From: Anaerolineaceae bacterium | GTDB taxonomy: Bacteria > Chloroflexota > Anaerolineae > Anaerolineales > Anaerolineaceae | DNA: 44,301 nucleotides | Assembly: GCA_003524305.1 (NCBI GenBank) | Contig: DQHW01000018.1 | Span: 22,436-66,736 of the forward strand | Direction of reading: 5' to 3' | Shown here: one piece after another, positions 32,538-41,079 of the stretch | Numbering within the stretch: the first letter of the stretch is position 1 | How the letters are laid out: each line of letters opens with the position of its first letter | Made by a program: the position numbers and the translations under genes | The notes under the pieces: model-generated | What the model saw: the letters and a program-made list of their open reading frames with translations, nothing else | What the model was told of the DNA's origin: nothing | Databases searched by the model: none

Positions 32538-34784
32538 TTATCCCGGTTTTAGCCTATGAGCTTCCATCACGTTGGGCAGGTTCTCAATTTTCGTTAATAC
32601 TCGTGAAAGTTGTGCAATATCAGAAATCTCAAGCTTTAAAATCATATGCGCTAAATTATGAATGACATTTAATTTAATATCACTCAAATTAATGTTTTCA
32701 TTCGTCAATAATGAAGAGATATCACCCATTAATCCTTGACGATCGTAAGCCTTGATTTGGATTTCAACCGGAAAAGTTAATTGTGGTTCACCCCATGTGA
32801 CACGGACAATCCGATCATGGTCAGTCATGCGTAAAATGTTGGGGCAATCCTGCCGATGGATGGTGGCGCCACGTCCGCGGGTGATATAACCAATAATCTC
32901 GTCACCGGGAACTGGTTTGCAGCATTTTCCATAGGTTACCAGGATATTCTTCAAGCCCAAAACCGAGACAGCAGTGTCGCTAACCTGCCGCTGAGGTACG
33001 ACTGGTCGGGGTGACAAGAAATCTTGCTGGACTCTTTCACCTTCACTTAAAAGGTTTACCAGATGACCGATGGAAATATCACCGCATCCCACGGCGACAT
33101 ACAGGTCATCCATGCTGCGAAAATCGAAATTATTGGCCAGTTTTTCTACGTTGTAATCCACCAAACCCAGGCGGCGAAGTTCTTTTTCAAGAATTTCTTT
33201 ACCTTGAGATAGATTTTGATCACGATTTTGGTGTTTGAACCATGCTCTGATTTTTGAGCGGGCACGCTGGGTTTTTACAAGTCCGAGGTTGACATTCAAC
33301 CAGTCTCTGGATGGGCCGCCTTGTTTGGCCGCCAAAATTTCGACCTGGTCACCGGTTTTCAGTGTGTATTCAAGGTTAACCAGTTTGCCATTGATCTTTG
33401 CTCCACGACAGCGATTGCCGATTTCGGTATGCACATGATAGGCAAAATCAATGGGGGTGGAACCCGATGGCAAATCGATGATATCTCCCCTCGGGGTAAA
33501 GACGTAAACACGGTCTTGAAAGACATCCGTCTTCATGCCGTCTACGAATTCATTGGCGTCTTCAACATCCTGGCGCCATTCCATGAGTTTTTTCAGCCAG
33601 TTGATACGCTGTTCATATTTTTCGTCGTGCGGACCTTTTTCTTTATATTTCCAATGGGCAGCAATTCCAAATTCAGCATTTTCATCCATCTCAGGGGTTC
33701 GGATCTGCACCTCGAGGGGTTTGCCGTCATCATATAAAATTGCGGTATGCAGTGATTGATAGAAATTATCTTTTGGACCGGCAATATAATCGTCAAATTC
33801 ATTTGGAATTGGCCGCCAATTTGTGTGAATCAACCCCAAGGCCGAGTAGCATGACGGAATATCAGGGACAATCAAACGAACCCCTCGCAAATCACGGACG
33901 AGTTCGAAGGGTTTGTTTTTTTCCTGCATTTTTTTATAAATGGAGAATATATGTTTGCTTCGTGCGGAGATATCAACTTTTACACCAGCATCAGATAATA
34001 ATTTTTCCAATTTATCGCTGATGGCTTGCATTTGCCTGTCGCGCTCCAGACGGGTTTCTGATAAATTTTGAGCGATTTCTTTATATTTTTCGGGATTGGT
34101 ATATCTAAAACCCAGGTCTTCGAGTTCCCATTTCAACTGCCAGATGCCAAGGCGGTTCGCAAGGGGCGCAAAAATATCGAGGGTTTCCTGGGCGATGCGT
34201 TTGCGTTTTTTCTCTGGCATAAAGCCCAGGGTTCGCATATTGTGAAGACGATCTGCCAATTTGATCAATATGACGCGAATATCTTCACCCATGGCAAGAA
34301 ATGTCTTGCGCAAGGTTTCGTTGGCCAGGTCGCGACGGCGGTCTCTGGCAAGTTGTGAATCTAGCAGAGAATCATCTGCTTCAGAATCTTTTGTTATTTG
34401 TTCAAAAATTTCGGCATCGTGTTGGTCAGCACGACTGACGCGCGGAAGATGGGTAAGTTTCGTGACACCATCCACCAAGCCGCCAATTTCGGTACCAAAT
34501 TCTTTTCGAATGTCATCAAGTGTAATCTTGGTATCTTCAACCGTATCATGTAATAAAGCAGCCGATACAACAATCGGTTGAACCTGCATCTCGGCAAGAA
34601 TTATTGCAACTGCAACACAATGGGTAATATAGGGTTCGCCAGAAGCTCTTTTTTGACCTTCATGTGCGGTTTCTGCGTATTTGTAGGCGTGAGTGATCAT
34701 CTCTCGATCGGCTACTGAATAGGATTCAGGAAGCCGCTCGATCAGGTTTTCAAGCCAGGGAGCCAGTTTTTCAGAACTGATCAT
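32538..34784 (-). CDS. rel: RelA/SpoT-family (p)ppGpp synthetase/hydrolase
   Basis: 748 residues: HD hydrolase (~28-190), synthetase (~275-390), TGS (~415-475), a zinc-finger-like part (KCCKPVPGDEIIGYI) and ACT (~670-748). Hydrolase residues are intact: H55, H79-D80, E83-D84 and ADRLHNMRTL. The synthetase has RDLRGVRLIV and YQSLHTAI. The charged loop is EFDD (329-332), the form associated with synthetase-only RelA rather than the RxKD usual in bifunctional enzymes. A ~25-residue acidic insertion occurs near 115-150 in the hydrolase domain. It is the only such gene in the window and runs as a single gene with its own promoter. Confidence 0.96.
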   Translation of the reverse strand: MISSEKLAPWLENLIERLPESYSVADREMITHAYKYAETAHEGQKRASGEPYITHCVAVAIILAEMQVQPIVVSAALLHDTVEDTKITLDDIRKEFGTEIGGLVDGVTKLTHLPRVSRADQHDAEIFEQITKDSEADDSLLDSQLARDRRRDLANETLRKTFLAMGEDIRVILIKLADRLHNMRTLGFMPEKKRKRIAQETLDIFAPLANRLGIWQLKWELEDLGFRYTNPEKYKEIAQNLSETRLERDRQMQAISDKLEKLLSDAGVKVDISARSKHIFSIYKKMQEKNKPFELVRDLRGVRLIVPDIPSCYSALGLIHTNWRPIPNEFDDYIAGPKDNFYQSLHTAILYDDGKPLEVQIRTPEMDENAEFGIAAHWKYKEKGPHDEKYEQRINWLKKLMEWRQDVEDANEFVDGMKTDVFQDRVYVFTPRGDIIDLPSGSTPIDFAYHVHTEIGNRCRGAKINGKLVNLEYTLKTGDQVEILAAKQGGPSRDWLNVNLGLVKTQRARSKIRAWFKHQNRDQNLSQGKEILEKELRRLGLVDYNVEKLANNFDFRSMDDLYVAVGCGDISIGHLVNLLSEGERVQQDFLSPRPVVPQRQVSDTAVSVLGLKNILVTYGKCCKPVPGDEIIGYITRGRGATIHRQDCPNILRMTDHDRIVRVTWGEPQLTFPVEIQIKAYDRQGLMGDISSLLTNENINLSDIKLNVIHNLAHMILKLEISDIAQLSRVLTKIENLPNVMEAHRLKPG

Positions 34785-34810
34785 TGTCTACACCCATTTA
34801 ATATCGCTAT

Positions 34811-34819
34811 AGTATATCA
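34811..34819 (-). promoter_or_regulatory. Extended -10 promoter candidate of rel
   Basis: On the minus strand TGATATACT gives an extended -10 (TGn plus TATACT, 34816-34811), 26 bases before the start codon. It overlaps the gap after the upstream HAD gene. No -35 box is clear. Confidence 0.4.
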
Positions 34820-34827
34820 TTTTCGTC

Positions 34828-35487
34828 TTACTTGGTCAGATTGATTAATACCTGAGGATCGAGTTGCAAAAATGAGTCTAATATTCTGGTAGCTAATGAT
34901 AAATCCATGCTTTTGGTGATGTCATTGGGGATGGCGATGCAGGGTATCCCTGCAGCTTTGGCTGCTCTAATTCCGTTGGGTGAGTCTTCAAATATAACGG
35001 CTTCTGAAGGAGCTATACCAAGTTTCTTTGCAGCCAGCAAAAAAAGTTCGGGATCAGGTTTTACGTTTGCAACATCATTGGAAGTGCACACGATCTTGAA
35101 GAATTTTCGAATGCCAAGCTTGGAAAGATAACCCTCAACCCAATCTCTATTGGAACTTGAAGCAACAGCCATGGGCAGCCCCAAGCGTTCTACAGCAATA
35201 ATAAAATCCAGTACGCCAGGGAGCATGGGTTGTTGTTCAATCAGTTCCCGGGTGCGATTAAGGGTCTGCTCCTGAATGACTTGAGGGTCGAGCAGCCCGT
35301 TTGTTAATTTGCTGAGGTGTAAAGCTGGGTCATAGGCGGTGGGGCCGGTGCCTATCGCTTTCTTCCAATCTTCTACCGTAAATGAAAAACCGTGTTGGTT
35401 GAACAATTCTGCCCAGGCATTGCAGCCAGGCATTTCTGTGTCAATTATTAATCCATCAAAATCAAAAATAATCCCTTTGAGTGCCAT
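34828..35487 (-). CDS. HAD-superfamily phosphatase (subfamily IA, phosphoglucomutase/phosphatase-like)
   Basis: 219 residues. Motif I is FDFDGLIIDTE (nucleophile and acid aspartates), motif II the serine in VASSSNRDW, motif III the lysine in NVKPDPELF, and motif IV the acidic pair in VIFEDSPNG. A helical cap lies between motifs I and II (~18-85). The fold covers beta-phosphoglucomutase, sugar-phosphate phosphatases and phosphoglycolate phosphatase, and the cap gives no decisive clue. It lies 21 bases downstream of the DAO-family gene and probably shares its transcript. Confidence 0.9.
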   Translation of the reverse strand: MALKGIIFDFDGLIIDTEMPGCNAWAELFNQHGFSFTVEDWKKAIGTGPTAYDPALHLSKLTNGLLDPQVIQEQTLNRTRELIEQQPMLPGVLDFIIAVERLGLPMAVASSSNRDWVEGYLSKLGIRKFFKIVCTSNDVANVKPDPELFLLAAKKLGIAPSEAVIFEDSPNGIRAAKAAGIPCIAIPNDITKSMDLSLATRILDSFLQLDPQVLINLTK

Positions 35488-35508
35488 AATGTCCTGTTCA
35501 TATTATAT

Positions 35509-36672
35509 TTATTTGAGCAATTCCTGACTGCTGAAACTCCGTGTAGGAGATAGAATCTCCAGTGTTTCTTTATCTTGTTCAGTGGTTGAATCCAAGACTA
35601 AACGGGTGAGCAGTTCACCGCAAGATGGGCCAAGCATGAACCCTTGACCGCACAACCCGACACCCAACAACAAATTAGAAATTTCGGGAGCCCAACCCAG
35701 AATGGGGAAACCGTCTGGTGTCATGGGATAGAGTCCCCGCCAGGTACGGCGAACTCTGATGTTTTTCAAGCGCGGCATGATTTCGATCATTCTGCGCGAA
35801 ACCATGGGTAAAAAACTGCTGGTTTCATTGATGTCTTCACCCCAGGCATTTGGACTGGGTGTGATACAGAAAATTATTTGCCCGGTGATATGTTGATAGA
35901 AATAATAATTATTTGAACCTACTGCAGGGCGGATATCCACAATCATTGGGCCTAAGAATCGTGCCACCGGTTCAGTAATTGCGGCTTCATGAGAATCTGG
36001 TTTTACGGGCAAGTCGAGCCCGGACATCAAACCGATACAGGCCGCTGAAGCTCCGGCACAGTTTATCACATAATCTGCCTGATACTCTGATTTGGCGGTT
36101 AGAACTTTTGATATGCGGCCGTGATCCATTTGCATGCCAATTACCACCTCAGAAAAATGGAATTCTGCTCCTTTTTCAATCGCATGTGTGTAATAGGCAT
36201 GATTAGAGAGAAGTGGAGAAGCGCTGCCGTCGTTTGGCGAAAAGGTTCCCCCTATCAAACCGTGAGGATTGAGATCAGGCACTATTTTTAGTAGATCTTT
36301 TTGATCATACCAGGCGTTTTCGAGGTGATATTTCTTTTGAGTAATCAGCAGGTTCTTTAGGGTTTGTTCTTCTTTTTCGCCATAGGCTACAAAGGCATAA
36401 CCACAACGATCCCATTCGATGTCGTCGCCGTAAACTTCTTTGAATGTGGAAAAGATTTCAATGCTGCGTTGACACAGCCTGATTTTTGCCGGGTCTGAAT
36501 GCGTGGCACGGATGCCTCCGATGGCGCGTTTGTTGGAACCTTGTCCAACACTTGAGACGGCATCAAGCACCAACACTTTCAATCCTTCGTTAGCTAGATA
36601 ATAAGCCGTGGGAGTGCCTAAAGACCCGGCACCGATGATAATAACGTCAAAATGATTTGAGGGTTTAGTCAT
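35509..36672 (-). CDS. DAO-family FAD-dependent amine/amino-acid oxidoreductase (SoxB-like)
   Basis: 387 residues. The N-terminal FAD site is FDVIIIGAGSLGTPTAYYLA, followed by the adenine/flavin segment SNKRAIGGIRATHSDPAKI and a C-terminal FAD contact (GVGLCGQGFMLGPSCGELL). It resembles the beta subunit of sarcosine oxidase, glycine oxidase and the hydroxyproline or proline dehydrogenase HcnC-type subunits. Its start overlaps the stop of the upstream Fe-S flavoprotein by four bases (ATGA), so a stable two-subunit dehydrogenase is likely. The substrate would be a secondary amine or imino acid; which one is not shown. Confidence 0.88.
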   Translation of the reverse strand: MTKPSNHFDVIIIGAGSLGTPTAYYLANEGLKVLVLDAVSSVGQGSNKRAIGGIRATHSDPAKIRLCQRSIEIFSTFKEVYGDDIEWDRCGYAFVAYGEKEEQTLKNLLITQKKYHLENAWYDQKDLLKIVPDLNPHGLIGGTFSPNDGSASPLLSNHAYYTHAIEKGAEFHFSEVVIGMQMDHGRISKVLTAKSEYQADYVINCAGASAACIGLMSGLDLPVKPDSHEAAITEPVARFLGPMIVDIRPAVGSNNYYFYQHITGQIIFCITPSPNAWGEDINETSSFLPMVSRRMIEIMPRLKNIRVRRTWRGLYPMTPDGFPILGWAPEISNLLLGVGLCGQGFMLGPSCGELLTRLVLDSTTEQDKETLEILSPTRSFSSQELLK

Positions 36673-38759
36673 TTAGACTCCTCACTGTTTTCGCCAGCCA
36701 GAAGACCCAAAGACACTTCAATAAAAATCGGCCGCTTGGAGGGATCAATGATCTTATCATTGGGAATGCCTTCTTCTCTGAAAATACGGCGAATTAAAGA
36801 TGCGCAAGTCTTTGCCCCGCATGCGCCCATACAGGCACGTGTTACTGTCTTGATTTCATTAATATCCTTGTAACCCTCTCGAATGAGTGCGCGGATCTCA
36901 CCGGCGCTAACATGTTCACAACGGCAAACAATCGTATCATCCGTGACATGATTGACATATTGAAACATGGGTTGGGTGATTCTCGGCGATTGAATGCGGA
37001 TGCCGGCAATGTGAGGTGCCATTTCTTTGTCTGTTTCAACCTGGATGATCATGGTACGGTCGCTCGTCTTGATGCTGTGAATATCAAAAACTTCAGTATC
37101 ACAAAGTGAATTTCCCTCTGTATCCAAAATCGTGACCCTGTCGTCGCGAGTGATCATTTCGCTTGAAAACTCGTATGGAATGGAAACAATTGGTTTTTCA
37201 GGATTGGCGCGGTAATCCACCAGGGTGATGGCAAGACCGGGGCAGCCAGCCACACATTTTTCACAAACTTCACAGCAATAATTATTACCCACGAATGTGG
37301 GTACTGAACGAATATCTTTTTTGTCTACTATGATCAATCCGTGCGGACAAAGTGAAGAACAGGGATCGCAGGGAATTTCTTGACTACAGTGAAAAATGGG
37401 AACAACGCCTTCTGCAAGGTTGGGAAGGTCTTCGATGAATACATTACCAGGCCGGGATTTGAGGATAGCACCGGTACGATACCACGCGGCTGGAATTTCG
37501 CCGATTTCTTTGCCCATCGCCTGAGCAATTTCAAGCCCTTTGATTTTGCCTGAAAAGATTGCAGCAGAAGCTTCAGCAATCTCTTCGGCATCACCGGCCA
37601 CAAAAGCCTTCATCTTAAAGTCAACTGCTTTTTGATAAAACTCAGAAACCGGATCGAGACCGACCGCGATCAAAATTGCATCACACTCAAAGGATTGCTC
37701 GCTGCCGGGGATGGGAACAAAATTTTCATCCACCGCGGCAATGCTGACAGATTCGACATTGTCATGACCATTTGCGCTCAAAATGGTATGAGAGGTATGG
37801 ATTGGCACTCCCATACGCACAAGCTTATCCTTGTGCACCTTGTATCCGCCGCATTCAGGCAAAGCTTCAACCAGGCCGATAACATTGATACCGGCTTGCA
37901 GGGCATGATAACCTGCAATCAAGCCCACATTACCTCCTCCTACAATGAAGAGTTTCTCTGCAGGTTTGACAAGATCACGATTGACCAGTGTTTGGAAGGC
38001 ACCAGCCCCATAGACACCGGGCAGGGTATTGCCTTTAAAGGCAAGGAATTTTTCGCGTGCACCGCAAGCTACCAATAAGACTTCAGGAGTGACCAACACA
38101 TATTCACTGCCATTTTTGAGAATACCCACTTTTTGATCGCTATAGACCGCCAGGCAGGTGCTTTGAAGCCAAACATCAACAGAGGAGAATTGTGCCAATT
38201 CTTTTTCAAGAATGGTTGCGATGTCAATACCGCGAGTGCCTGCATAGACTGCATCTGCTGAACCAAAGAATCGATGGGTTTGAAGCACAAGTTTGCCGCC
38301 CAGGCGGTGTTTGTCATCTACCAATAAAACTTGAATGCCCAATTTTCCAAGTTCGATGGCTGCGGACAAACCGGCCGGGCCGCCACCAAGAATTAAAACT
38401 GGAATTTTAATTTCAGGCACCTCTTTAAATGTGGGTTGAGACTTAACTTCGGGTAATATAGGATCACCATCATTTGGAAAAACCTTCATCCCATCAATGA
38501 CGGTTTGCATACAGGCTTTTACGGGCAATCCATCGGCAATCACCATGCATTGTGAACATTGGCCATTTGCACAAAAAATCCCCAACGGGGATTTGTCTTT
38601 ATGGTGATGTCCAAATATCTTAATACCGTTGGCATACAATGCAGATGCGATGGTTTCTCCTTCAAGGGCAGGCAGTGTCTTGCCTTGCCAGGTAAAGGAA
38701 ATTTCTCTTTTTGTTGGAATGGTCAAAATGGGGTGTTTTTTAATCCTGTGATCGGTCAT
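36669..38759 (-). CDS. Multi-cluster Fe-S flavoprotein, SoxA/HcnAB-like dehydrogenase subunit
   Basis: 696 residues. Domain order: a [2Fe-2S] ferredoxin-like domain (C63, C68, C71, C83), a FAD/NAD(P) disulfide-reductase fold (GGGPAG at 125-130 and GGGNVG at 274-279), two [4Fe-4S] motifs (C458, C464, C467, C471 and C496, C499, C502, C506) and a BFD-type [2Fe-2S] domain (C611, C613, C642, C646). HcnA and HcnB of other bacteria are separate proteins; here they are joined, with a dicluster ferredoxin added. It should pass electrons from the partner flavoenzyme to a low-potential or quinone acceptor. It is first gene of the operon with the SoxB-like and HAD genes. It lacks the GcvT-like C-terminus of true sarcosine oxidase alpha. 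Confidence 0.88.
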   Translation of the reverse strand: MTDHRIKKHPILTIPTKREISFTWQGKTLPALEGETIASALYANGIKIFGHHHKDKSPLGIFCANGQCSQCMVIADGLPVKACMQTVIDGMKVFPNDGDPILPEVKSQPTFKEVPEIKIPVLILGGGPAGLSAAIELGKLGIQVLLVDDKHRLGGKLVLQTHRFFGSADAVYAGTRGIDIATILEKELAQFSSVDVWLQSTCLAVYSDQKVGILKNGSEYVLVTPEVLLVACGAREKFLAFKGNTLPGVYGAGAFQTLVNRDLVKPAEKLFIVGGGNVGLIAGYHALQAGINVIGLVEALPECGGYKVHKDKLVRMGVPIHTSHTILSANGHDNVESVSIAAVDENFVPIPGSEQSFECDAILIAVGLDPVSEFYQKAVDFKMKAFVAGDAEEIAEASAAIFSGKIKGLEIAQAMGKEIGEIPAAWYRTGAILKSRPGNVFIEDLPNLAEGVVPIFHCSQEIPCDPCSSLCPHGLIIVDKKDIRSVPTFVGNNYCCEVCEKCVAGCPGLAITLVDYRANPEKPIVSIPYEFSSEMITRDDRVTILDTEGNSLCDTEVFDIHSIKTSDRTMIIQVETDKEMAPHIAGIRIQSPRITQPMFQYVNHVTDDTIVCRCEHVSAGEIRALIREGYKDINEIKTVTRACMGACGAKTCASLIRRIFREEGIPNDKIIDPSKRPIFIEVSLGLLAGENSEESK

Positions 38760-38789
38760 GGGGTCCTTTGATCCGAAATGTAGGATGCA

Positions 38790-38850
38790 CTAAAACGACA
38801 TTATAATGATTTGGCAAGCGTTTTAGCGAAGTGAATTGTACCAAATCATT
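38790..38850 (-). promoter_or_regulatory. Interleaved inverted repeats around the oxidoreductase promoter
   Basis: CTAAAACG (38790-38797) / CGTTTTAG (38819-38826) and AATGATTTGG (38805-38814) / CCAAATCATT (38841-38850) are two perfect, interlocked inverted repeats. The minus-strand -10 TATAAT (38805-38800) lies between the arms of the first. They look like operator sites for a dimeric regulator. The plus-strand pfkA gene starts about 100 bases farther on. Confidence 0.5.
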
Positions 38851-38953
38851 AGTAACTGGTGTACTGCATTTTTACCTTGTTTGCCGACAGTCTGTCATAT
38901 GTTAGTTATACTTGGCAGAATAGGAATCATGTTTATTATTTTGGAGGATAGTT

Positions 38954-39922
38954 ATGAAAAAAATAGCGGTATTAACGAGTGGTGGTGATGCCCCTGGTAT
39001 GAATGCAGCCATAAGGGCAGTTGTTAGAACTGGAGTCGCCAAAGGATGGGATGTCTTTGGGGTTAAGGGCGGATATGAAGGTTTGATCAATGGACGCTTT
39101 ATCCCCCTGGGAACGCGGGATGTTGGCGGCATGATGCAGCGAGGCGGTACAATGCTCGGAAGCGCCCGCAGCGAGGAATTCAAGACCGAAAAGGGACAGC
39201 AACATGCCATCCGTTCGCTAAATGAAGCTCAAATCGAAGGTTTGGTAGTCATCGGGGGCAACGGTTCGCAAACTGGCAGTCTAATGCTACACCGCCATGG
39301 ATTTCCGGTGGTTGGTGTCGCATCAACGATTGACAATGACTTATACGGATGTGATGTCACCATAGGTGTGGATACGGCTCTCAATATCGCCCTTGAAGCC
39401 ATTGACCGACTTAAAACGACGGCTTCATCTCATCAAAGGGCCTTCTTGATTGAAGTCATGGGGCGCAAGTGCGGATACCTGGCGCTGATGGCTGCCATTG
39501 CCGGCGGAGCCGAGAGCGTTGTGCTGCCCGAAATAGATGTGGACCCAGAACATATCGCCGAAGTGTTAACGTCTGCTTATGAAAAAGGCAAGGAACACGC
39601 TATCATAGTTGTGGCTGAAGGCGCAAAATATAATGCAAACGCGCTGGATGCTTACTTCACAGAACATCGCGACCGTTTGGGTTTTGATTTGCGGGTCACC
39701 ATTTTGGGACATACACAACGGGGTGGTACACCCAGCGCCTATGACCGCATTTTGGCCAGCAGGCTTGGGGCTGCTGCCGTCGACCAGATGTCAAAAGGAA
39801 ATTTTGGTGTACTGGTTGGAGAAATCAAGGACGAGATAGTCACAACTCCCTTGGAAGAAGTAGTTAATCATCCCAAGGAATTGGATCGGTCATTGATTGA
39901 CTTGGCAAAAATTCTCGACTAA
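38954..39922 (+). CDS. pfkA: 6-phosphofructokinase
   Basis: Phosphorylates fructose 6-phosphate at the committed step of glycolysis. 322 residues. The start MKKIAVLTSGGDAPGMNAAIR, the catalytic loop STIDNDLYG (D127, D129) and MGRKCGYLAL match group A PFK. GGAGG lies seven to eight bases before the ATG. Residue 104 is G, as in ATP-dependent enzymes, and residue 124 is S, unlike the lysine of PPi-dependent ones. Residue 103, normally the Mg-ATP aspartate of GGDGS, is N (GGNGS). ATP is still the likely phosphate donor. A strong terminator follows. Confidence 0.94.
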   Translation: MKKIAVLTSGGDAPGMNAAIRAVVRTGVAKGWDVFGVKGGYEGLINGRFIPLGTRDVGGMMQRGGTMLGSARSEEFKTEKGQQHAIRSLNEAQIEGLVVIGGNGSQTGSLMLHRHGFPVVGVASTIDNDLYGCDVTIGVDTALNIALEAIDRLKTTASSHQRAFLIEVMGRKCGYLALMAAIAGGAESVVLPEIDVDPEHIAEVLTSAYEKGKEHAIIVVAEGAKYNANALDAYFTEHRDRLGFDLRVTILGHTQRGGTPSAYDRILASRLGAAAVDQMSKGNFGVLVGEIKDEIVTTPLEEVVNHPKELDRSLIDLAKILD

Positions 39923-39945
39923 ATATATATCTTTTTGAATAGATC

Positions 39946-39988
39946 AACCTTGATAAGGCTTAAAGTAGCCTTGTCAAGGTTGTGTTTT
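39946..39988. terminator. Bidirectional terminator between pfkA and prfB
   Basis: A 15-bp stem, AACCTTGATAAGGCT (39946-39960) with AGCCTTGTCAAGGTT (39967-39981), has a single G-U pair and a six-base loop, followed by a T-rich stretch. It separates convergent pfkA and prfB. Confidence 0.8.
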
Positions 39989-41070
39989 ACTTATTAAATT
40001 TGAGCCAGGCTTCGATAAATCCATCGAGGTCGCCGTCAAGCACGGATTGGCTATTGCCCACTTCAAAATCAGTGCGATGGTCTTTAACCATCTGATATGG
40101 ATGGAGCACGTAGGAGCGGATCTGGCTGCCCCATTCTGCTTTCTGGTAGACACCGCGCAAGTCTGACAGGTTTTTATCCGCGGCAACCTGAGCGAGATCG
40201 AGCAAACGCGAACGCAAGACGCGCATGGCGTTTTCGCGGTTTTGCATCTGTGAGCGTTCATTCTGACAGGTGACGACAATACCCGTGGGAAGGTGGGTCA
40301 GACGGATAGCCGTGGCGTTTTTCTGCACATTCTGTCCACCTGCACCTGAAGATTTGTAGATGTCAATCTTGACGTCATCGGGGTTGATCACGACCAGCGG
40401 GTCTTCTTGGGCAGCTTCGGGCAGGATTTCAACCTGGGCGAAAGAGGTGTGGCGGCGGTGGGCTGAATCATAAGGAGATAATCTCACCAGCCGGTGAACC
40501 CCTTTTTCAGCTCTCAGATAACCATATGCATAAGTGCCGCTTACCAGCATGGTGACTGTCTTAATCCCGGCTTCTTCGCCTTCGGTCTGATCAAGGATTT
40601 CAGTTTTGAACCCCTTGTTTTCACACCAGCGTAAATACATGCGTTCGAGCATGCCAGCCCAATCTTGGGCGTCGGTGCCGCCCTCACCGGTGTTGATGGT
40701 GAGCAGGGCGTTGCCTTTGTCGTATTTGCCACCCAGAAGTGTTGAGAGGCTTAACTGATTTAGTTCGCGGTTTATTTTTTCAGTCTCAAGGATAAGTTCG
40801 TCATTGAGTGAAGGGTCTTCCATTTGGGAGAGTTCAAGCGTATCGCTAATACGTTTTTCGAGTGAATTCCAGAGGTTAAGTTCGTCTTTCAGCTCTGAAA
40901 TATCTTTCATCAATTGTTGGGCTTGCTTGGGGTCATCCCAGATTTTGGAGTCTTCGGACTGCTTCTGAAGCTTTTCCAATTGCTGCTGCTTGTTGCCTAA
41001 GTCAAAGACGCTCCATGAGCGTGTGGATGGTCGTCTGGTATTCTTTCAATGATGCAGTAAGTTCTTCCAT
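39987..41070 (-). CDS. prfB: Peptide chain release factor 2, with programmed +1 frameshift
   Basis: Releases peptides at UGA and UAA. Translation starts at ATG 41070 (MEELTASLKEYQ, 22 codons), reaches CTT TGA C (41007-41001) and must shift +1 to continue in the long frame (DLGNKQQQLEKL). GGAG sits three bases before the CTT, as in the classical prfB slippery site. The full product is 360 residues, close to E. coli RF2. GGQ is present in SSGAGGQNVQKN. The stop-codon reading tripeptide is SPY (LSPYDSAHRRHTSF) instead of the usual SPF. A TTG at 40979 is a false start created by looking at one frame only. It follows ftsY by nine bases. Confidence 0.95.
41001..41014 (-). promoter_or_regulatory. 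prfB programmed frameshift site
   Basis: On the minus strand GGAG, CGT, then CTT TGA C. The internal Shine-Dalgarno-like GGAG, three-base spacing and slippery CTT before an in-frame UGA match the known autoregulatory RF2 site. Low RF2 lets the ribosome shift and make more RF2. Confidence 0.93.
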
Positions 41071-41079
41071 TTGTTACCT

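Noticed and set aside
40979..40981. TTG as the prfB start
   Set aside because: The upstream frame with ATG, ribosome site and CTT TGA C shift site restores full-length RF2.
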